A DNA stretch of 64,000 bases from Chitinophaga ginsengisegetis (GTDB taxonomy: Bacteria; Bacteroidota; Bacteroidia; Chitinophagales; Chitinophagaceae): the NCBI RefSeq assembly GCF_900168065.1, contig NZ_FUZZ01000001.1, positions 1,612,001 through 1,676,000 on the forward strand. Direction: 5' to 3'. The position numbers and the translations under genes were made by a program. Below the pieces are notes generated by a model. The model was not told where the DNA came from. It ran no database searches and saw nothing but the letters and a program-made list of their open reading frames with translations. Shown here in pieces: positions 1 to 8,541 of the stretch; position 1 is the first letter of the stretch, and each line of letters begins with the position of its first letter.

Positions 1-315
1 CAGCGTGGTATCGCCGGGTTGAAGAATAAGGGTACCACCTTTCCAGCGGTCGCCCAGCGGCACTACTTCCGTAATACCTCCCCAGAGGCGCAGGATCTTC
101 AGCAACGACGTTTCCACATCTGAAGCGGTTTCCACTTCCGGGGTTACATTTTCTGCCACCAGTACTTCAAACAACGGGTCTGTTTTATCAATCATCTTAA
201 TACCATGATCCATAAATGTAACACGGTATTGGGCATATTTAACAGCCACAATAACGCCCTGACCAAAATGTGCGTGCTGCACCCGGGAGCCAACGCCGAG
301 AGTTAGTTCTTCCAT
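1..315 (-). CDS. SH3/tudor-like small protein, partial (C-terminus outside window)
   Basis: Translating leftwards from the ATG at 315 gives 105 open codons to the window edge, so the C-terminus is missing. The N-terminus holds a pattern like VGSRVQHAHFGQGVIVAV followed by YRVTFMDHGIKMID. This resembles the small SH3/tudor-like barrel found at the C-terminus of UvrD/PcrA helicases and in stand-alone DUF3553-type proteins (GxxVxHxxFGxGxV...VxFxxxGxK). That resemblance is from memory. There is no signal peptide or membrane segment, so it is probably cytoplasmic. It reads in the same direction as the gene ending at 423, with a hairpin terminator between them, so it is a separate unit. Function unknown. 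Confidence 0.7.
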   Translation of the reverse strand, partial: MEELTLGVGSRVQHAHFGQGVIVAVKYAQYRVTFMDHGIKMIDKTDPLFEVLVAENVTPEVETASDVETSLLKILRLWGGITEVVPLGDRWKGGTLILQPGDTTL

Positions 316-363
316 TTCTTTTTACGTAAACATAAATAATTCCGGGGAGTTTCTGAAAATGGG

Positions 364-403
364 AAAGGGGAGATGAAAGCATCAGCAGCTTCCATCTCCC
401 CTT
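364..403 (-). terminator. Rho-independent terminator of the 401-aa gene
   Basis: The 9-bp arms GGGGAGATG (367-375) and CATCTCCCC (393-401) form a hairpin. On the minus strand it is followed by TTTCCCATTTT. It lies about 20 nt after the stop codon of the gene at 423-1628. Confidence 0.65.
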
Positions 404-422
404 CTCCTGAATTATTTAAATG

Positions 423-1628
423 CTATTCCTTTACCTTGTTAAGAAAGTACGATAACTTAAACAACAACTCATCCTGTAAACCTGCGCGCAGTTTGGCTTC
501 CTCGTCGGTAATACCTAAACGGCGAAGGCGTTGGTAATATACATAAGAGCCGCCGATCAGTTCCAGGCATTCCTGTATTTTACGTTTTACTTCTGCTTCT
601 TTGGTTCTTTTTTCAAATTCTTTTTTTGTAAGAATTTTATCTACAAAGTAGAAGTGATCTTTATCTTCCACCCATTTATTTCCTTCCCTGTGCTGGGGTT
701 TATATACTTCCAGATAGCAGTTGTCCAGTTTCAACACATCGCCGAATTCAGCGCGTATATCAATTACCGTTGGTTTCTCCGCAGCTGGATTAGCCAGGCG
801 TTTTTTAATATGATTGCTGATTTCAACACCCAGTTCATCGCTGCTCATCAGGATCTGGTTTAGCTCTGAAAATTCCAGGCTGATAGTGATGCGGGCGTAT
901 CCCCTGCCGCTTTTTATTTTACCAAACAGGCTGGGAGTGGTTTGTTCATCAAAGATGATATCTTCCACCTGTACTTTGGTAATGGTTTTATAGTTGGGTG
1001 TATAACCATCTTCCAGTGGTGTAGCACGTTTATTCACCAGCCTGGACGGTTCCTGGCGGCGGGTAAACTGAATGAACTCGTCGATAAAGCGCAGTTCATG
1101 TTTCTTCAGTTTGGTGTACAGTTCGTGGGTGGTATGGTTATGTATTTTACTGAGCAGCATCAGGTCGTTCCAGCTGTCGAAATGCTGCATTTTCTTCAAT
1201 TCGTCGAGGATATCCCCGGCGGCCATATTGCGGCGGTAAAAAAGCTCTCCAATGAGGAATAGGGCATATTCCTGTGCGGGGTATCCCAGCTCGGGCAACA
1301 CATCGTAAGCACTGCGTTTTTGTTCGCGGGCGCTTTCAAGCAGGTCAATGTCGGACATAACAGGCGCCAATAGATACTTACGTGCGGCCGTGCGTAATTT
1401 TTTACTTACATAGTCCAGCAACTGGTCACTCACATGGCCATGATGCACGAAATCATGCAGTATCTGCACAAAGCGCCGGGATGTAGGCAATCCAAATTGT
1501 GAAAGAATATCGTTTTCCATGTCCAGCACGTCCTCAAAACCAGGCTCCTCCTTTCCAGGCTTCACCCGTTGGTCCATTTGCTGGTAACGCTGATAGTACT
1601 CCTGCAACTTCAGTTTAAGCTGATCCAT
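423..1628 (-). CDS. Conserved hypothetical protein, 401 aa
   Basis: I do not recognise the family. The start is an ATG at 1628 (MDQLKLKLQEYY). The protein is hydrophilic and highly charged, with no signal peptide or membrane segment. The N-terminal 200 residues are predicted by eye to be mostly helical. A middle segment around residues 235-260 (GKIKSGRGYARITISLEF) looks like beta strands. Residues 285-350 hold alternating charged strands, and the C-terminus is again helical. It should be cytoplasmic. It is transcribed alone: the terminator lies at 364-403, and an exact minus-strand -7 box at 1835-1842 would give a leader of roughly 200 nt. Codon use and length look like a genuine gene. Function unknown. 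Confidence 0.8.
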   Translation of the reverse strand: MDQLKLKLQEYYQRYQQMDQRVKPGKEEPGFEDVLDMENDILSQFGLPTSRRFVQILHDFVHHGHVSDQLLDYVSKKLRTAARKYLLAPVMSDIDLLESAREQKRSAYDVLPELGYPAQEYALFLIGELFYRRNMAAGDILDELKKMQHFDSWNDLMLLSKIHNHTTHELYTKLKKHELRFIDEFIQFTRRQEPSRLVNKRATPLEDGYTPNYKTITKVQVEDIIFDEQTTPSLFGKIKSGRGYARITISLEFSELNQILMSSDELGVEISNHIKKRLANPAAEKPTVIDIRAEFGDVLKLDNCYLEVYKPQHREGNKWVEDKDHFYFVDKILTKKEFEKRTKEAEVKRKIQECLELIGGSYVYYQRLRRLGITDEEAKLRAGLQDELLFKLSYFLNKVKE

Positions 1629-1834
1629 AATGTATATACAATTAAATATTAAATACTTGCTTTTATTTCAGTTAGTAGAAAAAGGGATTTTGTTAAATAT
1701 TTCCTGTCTTGGTTAACTTATCCGGACTAAAGGGCATTAAATCGCCTGAAATCAGGGATTTCTTTGATGCCATAAAATAACATCCTACTGATTATTAATC
1801 ACTTATAAAAATGGGAATGGAATGGGAAAGTGCG

Positions 1835-1863
1835 CAAAGATACACCTTTTCCGGAAGTTCCAA
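1835..1863 (-). promoter_or_regulatory. Candidate minus-strand promoter
   Basis: Read on the minus strand this gives TTGG, 17 nt, then TATCTTTG, an exact match to the Bacteroidetes -7 consensus TAnnTTTG. It lies about 200 nt upstream of the ATG at 1628, implying a long 5' leader. Confidence 0.5.
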
Positions 1864-1984
1864 TAGAGGCGCTTGTTAATGTTAGGAGCGGTTCTTTTTA
1901 ACAAATGAAAACGATTTTAATATTGGGTTTCATTTGCAGAATATGATCTATACGTAATCCCTTGAATTTTTTTTATTCAAAGTA

Positions 1985-2017
1985 TTTGGAATTTAAAAAT
2001 AGTTTCGCTTATCTTTG
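1985..2017 (+). promoter_or_regulatory. Promoter of tRNA-His copy 1
   Basis: TTTG (1985-1988), 21 nt, then TATCTTTG (2010-2017) match the Bacteroidetes -33/-7 consensus. The tRNA begins 44 nt further on. The sequence after the box (CACTCCCAA) is repeated after the second copy's box. Confidence 0.7.
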
Positions 2018-2060
2018 CACTCCCAACAACGAAATAATACACGAAATTGACGATAAAACG

Positions 2061-2134
2061 GTGGTTGTAGCTCAGTTGGTTAGAGCATCAGATTGTGGTT
2101 CTGAGGGTCGAGGGTTCGAAACCCTTCAATCACC
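2061..2134 (+). tRNA. tRNA-His (anticodon GTG), copy 1
   Basis: The cloverleaf can be folded by eye. The acceptor stem GTGGTTG pairs with CAATCAC, with one G-U pair. The anticodon stem TCAGA/TCTGA encloses the loop TTGTGGT, giving anticodon GTG. The T arm is GAGGG/CCCTT-like around TTCGAAA. A G at 2060 can serve as the G-1 typical of tRNA-His, opposite C73 at 2134. The full CCA end is not clearly encoded. The sequence is identical to the copy at 2263. Confidence 0.95.
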
Positions 2135-2142
2135 CAAAAAAC

Positions 2143-2174
2143 AAAAAAGGCTTCTGTAAAAAGAGGCCTTTTTT
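2143..2174 (+). terminator. Terminator after tRNA-His copy 1
   Basis: AAAAAAGGC (2143-2151) pairs with GCCTTTTTT (2166-2174), followed by more T-rich sequence. It sits 9 nt after the tRNA. Confidence 0.75.
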
Positions 2175-2200
2175 ATTTTCTGAAAGTACTAAAAAAATTC

Positions 2201-2230
2201 TTGGCCAGATAAAAGTTTCACTTATATTTG
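2201..2230 (+). promoter_or_regulatory. Promoter of tRNA-His copy 2
   Basis: TTGG (2201-2204), 18 nt, then TATATTTG (2223-2230), an exact -7 box. The tRNA begins 33 nt downstream. Confidence 0.7.
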
Positions 2231-2262
2231 CACTCCCAAAAACGGGGTAACCGTTGAACATG

Positions 2263-2336
2263 GTGGTTGTAGCTCAGTTGGTTAGAGCATCAGATTGTGG
2301 TTCTGAGGGTCGAGGGTTCGAAACCCTTCAATCACC
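2263..2336 (+). tRNA. tRNA-His (anticodon GTG), copy 2
   Basis: Identical over all 74 bases to the copy at 2061-2134, with the same anticodon loop TTGTGGT, a G at -1 (2262) and C73 at 2336. It has its own promoter and its own terminator, so this is a duplication of a whole transcription unit and not a two-gene tRNA operon. Confidence 0.95.
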
Positions 2337-2343
2337 CAAAAAC

Positions 2344-2375
2344 AAAAAAGGCTTCTGTAAAAGGAAGCCTTTTTT
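2344..2375 (+). terminator. Strong terminator after tRNA-His copy 2
   Basis: AAAAAAGGCTTC (2344-2355) pairs perfectly over 12 bp with GAAGCCTTTTTT (2364-2375) around an 8-nt loop. Confidence 0.85.
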
Positions 2376-2476
2376 GTTTGTATAAACTTTGTTCGAAGTT
2401 TACTATATAATTCATCTTTCAACAAAGCTCTCTCCTCTAACCAAAAAATTCATTTACTTATTGCCTTCCTATTTTT

Positions 2477-2484
2477 TACATTTG
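2477..2484 (+). promoter_or_regulatory. -7 box of the DUF445 gene
   Basis: TACATTTG is an exact TAnnTTTG match 25 nt before the ATG at 2510. No convincing -33 box was found. Confidence 0.5.
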
Positions 2485-2509
2485 TAACATCTGAAAATCA
2501 ATTCATTCA

Positions 2510-3097
2510 ATGATCTTTTTCCTTCCCCTCATCGCTGCTGTCATCGGTTGGTTACTCAATAGCCTTGCTGTTACCCTGCTTTTCCGCCCGTATAAACCCG
2601 TTAACATAGGCTTTATCACCCTGCAGGGATTGTTCCCAAAAAGACAAACACACCTGGCCAACAGCATCGGGGCACTGGTAGCACAACAGTTTTCTTTTGA
2701 GGATATCAAAACCAAAATGACGGATCCGGAAAAGATCAAAAAGATTATTCCACTCGTAGAAGCACACCTGGACAGCTTCCTGCGGGAAAGACTACCCAAA
2801 GCAATGCCCGTACTCTCCATGTTCATCGGCGATAGTATTGTAAACCAGATAAAAACCCACCTGGTAGCAGAACTGGACACCCTCTTTCCCGTACTGATCC
2901 GCCAATACCTCGATAACATAGAACAGGACCTGAACCTGGAAAAAATGATAGCACAGAAAATTGCCGGTATCTCCGCAGCACAACTGGAAACCATTACCCA
3001 CAACCTCCTCAGCAGGGAACTAAAAAGTTTTAAACTCCTCGGCGCCATCAGCGGACTCATTACCGGGTTAATATGTATGGCCATCTCCCTCTGGTAA
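2510..3097 (+). CDS. DUF445 family membrane protein
   Basis: The 195-aa protein starts with a hydrophobic segment containing the conserved DUF445 pattern: LIAAVIGWLLNSLAVTLLF, then RPYKP and GLFPKRQTHLANSIG. A second membrane segment closes the C-terminus (LLGAISGLITGLICMAISL). The soluble, helix-rich middle would sit on one side of the membrane. DUF445 proteins are widespread inner-membrane proteins of unknown biochemical role. At about 195 residues this is the short form of the family. The ATG at 2510 is 25 nt after an exact -7 box. It is a single-gene unit between the tRNA genes and the receptor at 3265. Confidence 0.85.
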   Translation: MIFFLPLIAAVIGWLLNSLAVTLLFRPYKPVNIGFITLQGLFPKRQTHLANSIGALVAQQFSFEDIKTKMTDPEKIKKIIPLVEAHLDSFLRERLPKAMPVLSMFIGDSIVNQIKTHLVAELDTLFPVLIRQYLDNIEQDLNLEKMIAQKIAGISAAQLETITHNLLSRELKSFKLLGAISGLITGLICMAISLW

Positions 3098-3145
3098 TAC
3101 GCTGAAACACACCTCTGTTAACTACTGTTAAGACCTCTTAGCGCT

Positions 3146-3153
3146 TATATTTG
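3146..3153 (+). promoter_or_regulatory. -7 box of the first beta-barrel receptor
   Basis: TATATTTG is an exact -7 match 111 nt before the ATG at 3265, implying a leader of about 105 nt. Confidence 0.5.
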
Positions 3154-3264
3154 CAATTTCCTGCGCGTAATAATTCCACTCATCACAATCTCAAACCATT
3201 CATACCTGTACCCCGATACATTTGTCCTTATCTGAGAAGAAAGTCCGGATAAAAAACTATAAGG

Positions 3265-5841
3265 ATGAAAAAATGCTACGCAGTTCTTGCTGGTATACTT
3301 TTGTGGCAGGCGCACACCTTTGCACAGGCGCCCGGAGCTACAGCCCCTCGGCAGGCACAAGGACAGGGACAACAGGGAAGACCCAACATGCCTCAGATTG
3401 GCCATTTATATGGCAAACTGGTGGATGCTAAAACAGGGAAAGCAATAGAATATGCTTCTGTTACTTTATTAAGGCAGAAAGATTCCTCACTGGTAACAGG
3501 CATGCTCACCAAACCCAATGGCGACTTCAGCCTGGAAAATCTGCCCTTCGGCCCCATGATACTACGGGTGAATTTCATGGGCTACACTAACATGCAGAAA
3601 AAAGTAACCATCACACCACAGGCCACTGAACAGGATCTTGGCAATATCAAAATGCAGCAGAACGTAAAAACACTGCAAAGCGTGGAGATCACCGGGCAAA
3701 AAAGCGCCTTTGCGATGGGCATCGATAAAAAAGTATTTAACGTAGACAGGAACCTCACCAGCGTTGGCGGCACCGCACAGGACGTACTGAAAAATGTACC
3801 ATCTGTGAATGTAGACCTCGATGGAAATGTTACCGTGCGTAATGCTTCTCCCAATATCTTTGTAGATGGCAAACCCTCTACACTTACCCTGGATCAGATT
3901 CCCGCAGATGCGATAGAAAGTATTGAGCTGGTTACCAACCCCTCTGCCAAATATGATGCAGAAGGCATGTCTGGTATACTGAATATTGTACTGAAGAAAA
4001 ACCGTAAAGCCGGCTTCAATGGCGCCGTGAATGCAGGTATCGGCACAGGTAATAAATACAACGGCGGCGGTAATATTAATATCCGTCAGGGTAAATTCAA
4101 TGTGTTCGCCAACTATAACATCAATGCCAATCAGAACTGGGCAGATGGTACCACCAGCCGCAGCAACTACAGCAACGGCCAGAAGGCAGATACCAACTTC
4201 CTCTTCCAGAACAGCAACAGCACCAGCAAACCGCTGTTCCAGTTCGGACGGTTCGGATTGGACTATATGCTCGATAACAGGAACACCATCTCCATCTCAC
4301 AAAATATTGTGGCCGGCGATTTTAAAAACAACGAAGACCTGCGCAGCACCTTCTCCGATAAGGATCACGTGATAACCGGTATCAGCGACCGCCTGAACAA
4401 TAACGACTTCAGCTTCCGTAACTACACTACTGCACTGAGTTTCAAACATACCTTTGCACAACCGAATAAAGAATGGACCGCTGATATCAACTATAATAAC
4501 AGCAAAAATAACCGCAACGGCGACTATCTCACACAAGCGCAAAACGCGGCTGGATCGCCACTCGGACAAGCATTGCTGCAAAACAATACCACCAACGGTA
4601 AAACCACTTTCGTTACTTTTCAAACAGATTACACCAACCCCATCGGGAAGAATGGTAAGCTGGAAGTAGGCGCTAAAGCTACTTTGCGTGATTACACCAG
4701 TTTGTATAACGTGTACGACAGGGATACTACTACCGGTGAATTTGTCAACAATCCGCAGCTCTCCAACAATTATAAATACAATGAAGAGATCTATGCCGGT
4801 TACGCCAACTTCGCCAATACCATTGGCAACTTCGGCTACCAGGCAGGCTTACGTGTAGAGCAATATGTGTATGCAGGCGAAAATGAAGGCACTAAGTACA
4901 AGCCCACCAAAGCAGTACCAGGCTTCTTTCCCAGCCTCTTCCTCTCCGAAAAATTAAAGAATGACCAGGAGTTACAGCTGAACTATTCCCGCCGTGTAAA
5001 CAGGCCCAATTTCTTCCAGCTGATTCCATACCGCGATTACAGCGATCCACAGAATCAACGGGAAGGTAATCCAAACCTGAAACCGGAATATACCAACAGC
5101 TTTGAGTTTTCATATGTAAAGAACTGGGCCAACAGCAACTTCCTCGGTAGCGTGTATTTCAGGAATACGAACGATATGATTTCCACCATCAGCACACCCA
5201 TCGGCGCGGATACATTGCTCACGCAGTACATCAATGCCAACAGGAGCAACTCTTACGGTGCGGAGCTAACCATGAAAAATCAAATCCTGAAAGGATGGGA
5301 TCTCACCACCAACGTGAACCTCTATCAAACAGATATGAAGGTAAACGCCAATGGGCAGAACTATGATAACAACGGCTTCAGCTGGTTTGCTAAAGTAAAT
5401 TCTGAAACAAAATTACCAGCCAACTTCACCGTGCAGGTGAATGCCACCTACCAGGCGCCTACTATTGCACTTCCGTCATCCGGCGGTGGTGGCGGCGGCG
5501 GTCGTGGTGGCGGAGGAGGTGGATTTAACCAGATCCCAAGTTCCGCACAGGGTACCATCAAAGGTTTCAGCACAGTGGACCTCGCAGTGAAAAAAGATTT
5601 CCTGAAAAATAAAGCCGCTTCTGTAACACTCAGCCTATCTGATATTTTCAATACCCGTCAGTATGAGCTGAACCAGGCGTCGCCGGAGTTTGCACAGGAT
5701 TATATCCGCAAACGTGAATCCAGGATACTGAAACTCAACTTCAGCTACCGCTTCGGTAAGTTTGATGCATCGTTGTTTAAAAAGAAAAAGAAAGACTCCG
5801 GAAACGATACACAGATGGGCGATCCCATGCAGAGTTTCTAA
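3265..5841 (+). CDS. TonB-dependent-receptor-like outer membrane beta-barrel protein (paralog 1)
   Basis: The 858-aa protein starts at an ATG with a signal peptide (MKKCYAVLAGILLWQAHTFAQA). Domain order: carboxypeptidase-regulatory-like domain at about 45-135 (GKLVDAKTGKAIEYASVTLL), plug-like domain at about 140-240 (GGTAQDVLKNVPSVNVD, FVDGKPSTL, IESIELVTNPSAKYDAEG, GILNIVLKK), then an outer-membrane barrel to the end. This is the OMP_b-brl_3-type architecture common in Bacteroidota, predicted to act in the outer membrane. Residues about 738-756 are an almost pure glycine run absent from the paralog at 6011. The tail FDASLFKKKKK follows the last strand. The ligand is unknown and there is no SusD partner. 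A hairpin terminator follows the gene. Confidence 0.85.
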   Translation: MKKCYAVLAGILLWQAHTFAQAPGATAPRQAQGQGQQGRPNMPQIGHLYGKLVDAKTGKAIEYASVTLLRQKDSSLVTGMLTKPNGDFSLENLPFGPMILRVNFMGYTNMQKKVTITPQATEQDLGNIKMQQNVKTLQSVEITGQKSAFAMGIDKKVFNVDRNLTSVGGTAQDVLKNVPSVNVDLDGNVTVRNASPNIFVDGKPSTLTLDQIPADAIESIELVTNPSAKYDAEGMSGILNIVLKKNRKAGFNGAVNAGIGTGNKYNGGGNINIRQGKFNVFANYNINANQNWADGTTSRSNYSNGQKADTNFLFQNSNSTSKPLFQFGRFGLDYMLDNRNTISISQNIVAGDFKNNEDLRSTFSDKDHVITGISDRLNNNDFSFRNYTTALSFKHTFAQPNKEWTADINYNNSKNNRNGDYLTQAQNAAGSPLGQALLQNNTTNGKTTFVTFQTDYTNPIGKNGKLEVGAKATLRDYTSLYNVYDRDTTTGEFVNNPQLSNNYKYNEEIYAGYANFANTIGNFGYQAGLRVEQYVYAGENEGTKYKPTKAVPGFFPSLFLSEKLKNDQELQLNYSRRVNRPNFFQLIPYRDYSDPQNQREGNPNLKPEYTNSFEFSYVKNWANSNFLGSVYFRNTNDMISTISTPIGADTLLTQYINANRSNSYGAELTMKNQILKGWDLTTNVNLYQTDMKVNANGQNYDNNGFSWFAKVNSETKLPANFTVQVNATYQAPTIALPSSGGGGGGGRGGGGGGFNQIPSSAQGTIKGFSTVDLAVKKDFLKNKAASVTLSLSDIFNTRQYELNQASPEFAQDYIRKRESRILKLNFSYRFGKFDASLFKKKKKDSGNDTQMGDPMQSF
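5476..5524 (+). repeat. Low-complexity GGN tract encoding a poly-glycine loop
   Basis: A run of GGC/GGT/GGA codons, broken by one CGT, encodes roughly 13 Gly and 1 Arg near residue 745 of the receptor. It is an in-frame insertion relative to the neighbouring paralog, and a likely slippage-prone tract. Confidence 0.7.
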
Positions 5842-5870
5842 AAACATACTAAAGAAGGTGAATGCAAACC

Positions 5871-5917
5871 ACAGGCCGGTTAGTAGTGCTACAACACTCT
5901 GCCGGCCATGTTTTTTT
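5871..5917 (+). terminator. Terminator after paralog 1
   Basis: GGCCGG (5874-5879) pairs with CCGGCC (5902-5907), and the downstream arm is followed by ATG and seven T. It separates the two receptor genes into different transcription units. Confidence 0.6.
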
Positions 5918-6010
5918 AGCTACCACTCATCATATTTCGTGAATGTTTAAACATACGCCTATTACTTTTACGCTGTTGTTGTATCATTATTAAAGTTGCT
6001 AAGTCCACGC

Positions 6011-8479
6011 ATGCGAAATTTTTTCTCACTCATGGTCGTGCTGTTTGTTGCGTCGTATAACGTCAACGCACAAACGCCAATCCCCACAAGCCTGAAGGTA
6101 ACAGGAAAGGTAGCGGATATTGTTACCGGGAAACCTATTGAATACGCTTCTGTGGTACTACTGAAACAAGTAGATTCTTCTATGGTTACCGGCGCTTACA
6201 CCACTCCCACCGGCACCTTCTCACTCAATAATATTACGCCAGGCATTTATGTTGTCCGCATCACTTTTATGGGATACGAAAAACTGGAAAAAGCCGTAAG
6301 GGTTACAGAAGGAAAAAATACGCTGGCCGGCACACTCCGCCTGCAACCCGCCGGTAAAGTGCTGAATGCTGTGGAAATTAAAGCAGAAAAACCAGCCTTC
6401 TCCATGCAAATAGACCGGCAGGTATTTGATGCCGGTAATATGATCAATGCAGAAGGAGGAACGGGAACGGATATACTAAAAAATATCCCCAGCGTGGATG
6501 TGGATATCGATGATAACATTACGCTCCGTGGTAAAAGTGTTACTATTTATGTAGATGGTAAACCCTCTCCTTTCGGGGATGCTAAAACAGCCCTGCAAAT
6601 GATCCCCGCGGAAAGCATCGACCGGGTGGAAGTGATCAATAACCCTTCCGCGAAGTTTGAAGCCAACGGCAGCGGTGGTATTATCAACATTGTACTGAAA
6701 AAAGATAAGGCCATCGGCTACAACGTAATGTTCAACGTAGGCGGCGCTACCCGCGGGGAAGGCTTCGGAAGCGCTAATGCCAGCTTGCGTATGAAACGGT
6801 TTAACTTCTTCGCCAATTACAACGGTCGCTACGAACAGGTAAACGGCAGCGGAAAAAGCTTCCGCCAGAATCTGATCGCAGACAGCAGCGATACGTGGTA
6901 CTTCTCCCAGATCAGTAAAAATGAAAACAGGAACACCAACAACGGCGGCCGCTTCGGATTCGATTACTTCATGGATGATCACAATACCTTCACGCTGTCG
7001 CAGGGACTGAACTATAACTACAGCCAGAATGAAGACAACATCCTCCTCAACTACATGGACCAGAAAATGGAATCCCTGCGTAACGGGGAACGCGCCAATA
7101 ACAGCTATAACCGCGGCAATAATAAAAATACCAATCTCAGTTATAAACATACTTTCGATAAGCCCAACCAGGAACTCACGGCCTATATCAGCTACAGCGG
7201 CAATAACAGCAGCAGCGGAAGCAACTACAATACCCAGTATCATATTGCATCCGTTGATACGCTTCCCAACGCCGATAAACAAAGTAATAAAGGGAAAAAC
7301 GGCAACCGCTTCTGGAACCTGCAATCGGACTACACCTCTCCGCTTGGTAAGAAAGGTAAACTGGAAGCCGGGGTGAAAGCCACCATGCGGCATATCGACA
7401 ATAACTACGTAGCCACCTTGTTCGACTGGGATGAAAAAGATTATGTGATCAGTCCCACGCTGTCCAATAAATATGATTATGAAGAAGACATTTACGCCGG
7501 CTATCTCAATTTTGCCAACGCCATTGGCAACCTCGGTTACCAGGTAGGCGTGCGTGCGGAACAATCGCAGCTCAAAGGATACTCGTTTACAAAAGATACC
7601 ACGGTGAATAACCGCTTCTTTAACCTGTTCCCCAGCATATTCCTCAAATACAATATGCCGAAGAACCAGAACCAAAGCCTGGTGTTCAACTATTCTACCC
7701 GGATAGACCGGCCCAACTTTGATCAGCTGCTGCCGTACATCAATAACTCTGATCCGCAGAATATCCGCACCGGTAACCCGGAGCTGCAGCCGGCTCTGTC
7801 GCATAAGTTTGAGGTAAGCTACTCGGTATATTATCCCAAATCCAATAATTACCTGAGCACCAGTACCTATTTTGCTCAAACAAATGATAACATAGACCGT
7901 ATCAGCACCCTGGATACCATTTCCGGCGTTACCACCACCAAACCCATGAACCTGGCCACCCAGCAGAATATGGGCGGAAATGTGTCTTATAGCTTAAATC
8001 TTACCAAATGGTGGAAAGTATGGGCCAACCTGAATGTAGAATACAGCAAGCTTACCAGCATCGCCGTCAATAATGAAAACTTCAGCTACGGACTAAATGG
8101 GAATACACAATTTCGTTTACCCGGTAAGTTTAGTGTAGAGTTAGGCGGTCATTTCCGCTCTCCGCGCATTCAGCCGCAGGGAACTTTCAAAGCGATGAAT
8201 GGGATTGACCTGGGAGTCCGCAAGGAGTTGCTGAACAAATCGCTGGTGGTGGCCCTCAATATCTCGGATCTGCTGAATACGCAGCAGTTCAGCTCCCACT
8301 ACGAAACCAATACCTTCATCCAGGATTACGACCGTAAAAGAGCTACCCGCTTCATCCGGCTGAATGTGCGCTACCGTTTTGGCAAAATGGACCCGAACCT
8401 CTTTAAGAAAAAGAAACCACAGGAAGAAGAAGAAAAACAGGAAGAAGAAAAGCCCAGAGAGGGCGCGGGACGGCTTTAA
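6011..8479 (+). CDS. TonB-dependent-receptor-like outer membrane beta-barrel protein (paralog 2)
   Basis: I chose the ATG at 6011, not the in-frame TTG at 5996, because it starts a clean signal peptide (MRNFFSLMVVLFVASYNVNA). That gives 822 aa. The architecture matches the preceding gene: carboxypeptidase-regulatory-like domain (GKVADIVTGKPIEYASVVLL), plug-like domain (GGTGTDILKNIPSVDVD, VDGKPSPF, IDRVEVINNPSAKFEANG) and barrel. The segment homologous to the glycine run of paralog 1 is short and normal here. The C-terminus ends in a Glu/Lys-rich tail (QEEEEKQEEEKPREGAGRL) after FRFGKMDPNLFKKKK-like sequence. The two genes are tandem duplicates with clear divergence. Ligand unknown. Confidence 0.85.
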   Translation: MRNFFSLMVVLFVASYNVNAQTPIPTSLKVTGKVADIVTGKPIEYASVVLLKQVDSSMVTGAYTTPTGTFSLNNITPGIYVVRITFMGYEKLEKAVRVTEGKNTLAGTLRLQPAGKVLNAVEIKAEKPAFSMQIDRQVFDAGNMINAEGGTGTDILKNIPSVDVDIDDNITLRGKSVTIYVDGKPSPFGDAKTALQMIPAESIDRVEVINNPSAKFEANGSGGIINIVLKKDKAIGYNVMFNVGGATRGEGFGSANASLRMKRFNFFANYNGRYEQVNGSGKSFRQNLIADSSDTWYFSQISKNENRNTNNGGRFGFDYFMDDHNTFTLSQGLNYNYSQNEDNILLNYMDQKMESLRNGERANNSYNRGNNKNTNLSYKHTFDKPNQELTAYISYSGNNSSSGSNYNTQYHIASVDTLPNADKQSNKGKNGNRFWNLQSDYTSPLGKKGKLEAGVKATMRHIDNNYVATLFDWDEKDYVISPTLSNKYDYEEDIYAGYLNFANAIGNLGYQVGVRAEQSQLKGYSFTKDTTVNNRFFNLFPSIFLKYNMPKNQNQSLVFNYSTRIDRPNFDQLLPYINNSDPQNIRTGNPELQPALSHKFEVSYSVYYPKSNNYLSTSTYFAQTNDNIDRISTLDTISGVTTTKPMNLATQQNMGGNVSYSLNLTKWWKVWANLNVEYSKLTSIAVNNENFSYGLNGNTQFRLPGKFSVELGGHFRSPRIQPQGTFKAMNGIDLGVRKELLNKSLVVALNISDLLNTQQFSSHYETNTFIQDYDRKRATRFIRLNVRYRFGKMDPNLFKKKKPQEEEEKQEEEKPREGAGRL

Positions 8480-8506
8480 TAATAAAATAAGACAGGATCA
8501 TATCAG

Positions 8507-8541
8507 TGCAGGGGCTTCATCTCCCCTGCATTATTTTTTTC
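8507..8541. terminator. Hairpin between the receptor and pcm (usable from both sides)
   Basis: TGCAGGGG (8507-8514) pairs perfectly with CCCCTGCA (8523-8530), followed on the plus strand by TTATTTTTTT. The two flanking genes converge here. The T-run overlaps the stop codon of pcm. Confidence 0.75.

Larger units (their letters stand above)
1629..2060. other. AT-rich intergenic region with divergent promoters
   Basis: These 432 bases hold no plausible ORF. On the minus strand there is an exact -7 box (TATCTTTG, plus-strand 1835-1842) with TTGG 17 nt upstream (1860-1863), probably serving the 401-aa gene. On the plus strand, TTTG at 1985-1988 and TATCTTTG at 2010-2017 serve the first tRNA-His. 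I see nothing else in the stretch. Confidence 0.6.

Noticed and set aside
5448-5651. Antisense ORF with a poly-proline run
   Set aside because: The proline run is the reverse complement of the glycine codon tract of the receptor; no independent coding signal.
6476-7879. 467-aa minus-strand ORF inside receptor paralog 2
   Set aside because: Pure shadow of the barrel gene; the translation is a low-complexity Val/Ile/Ala mixture.
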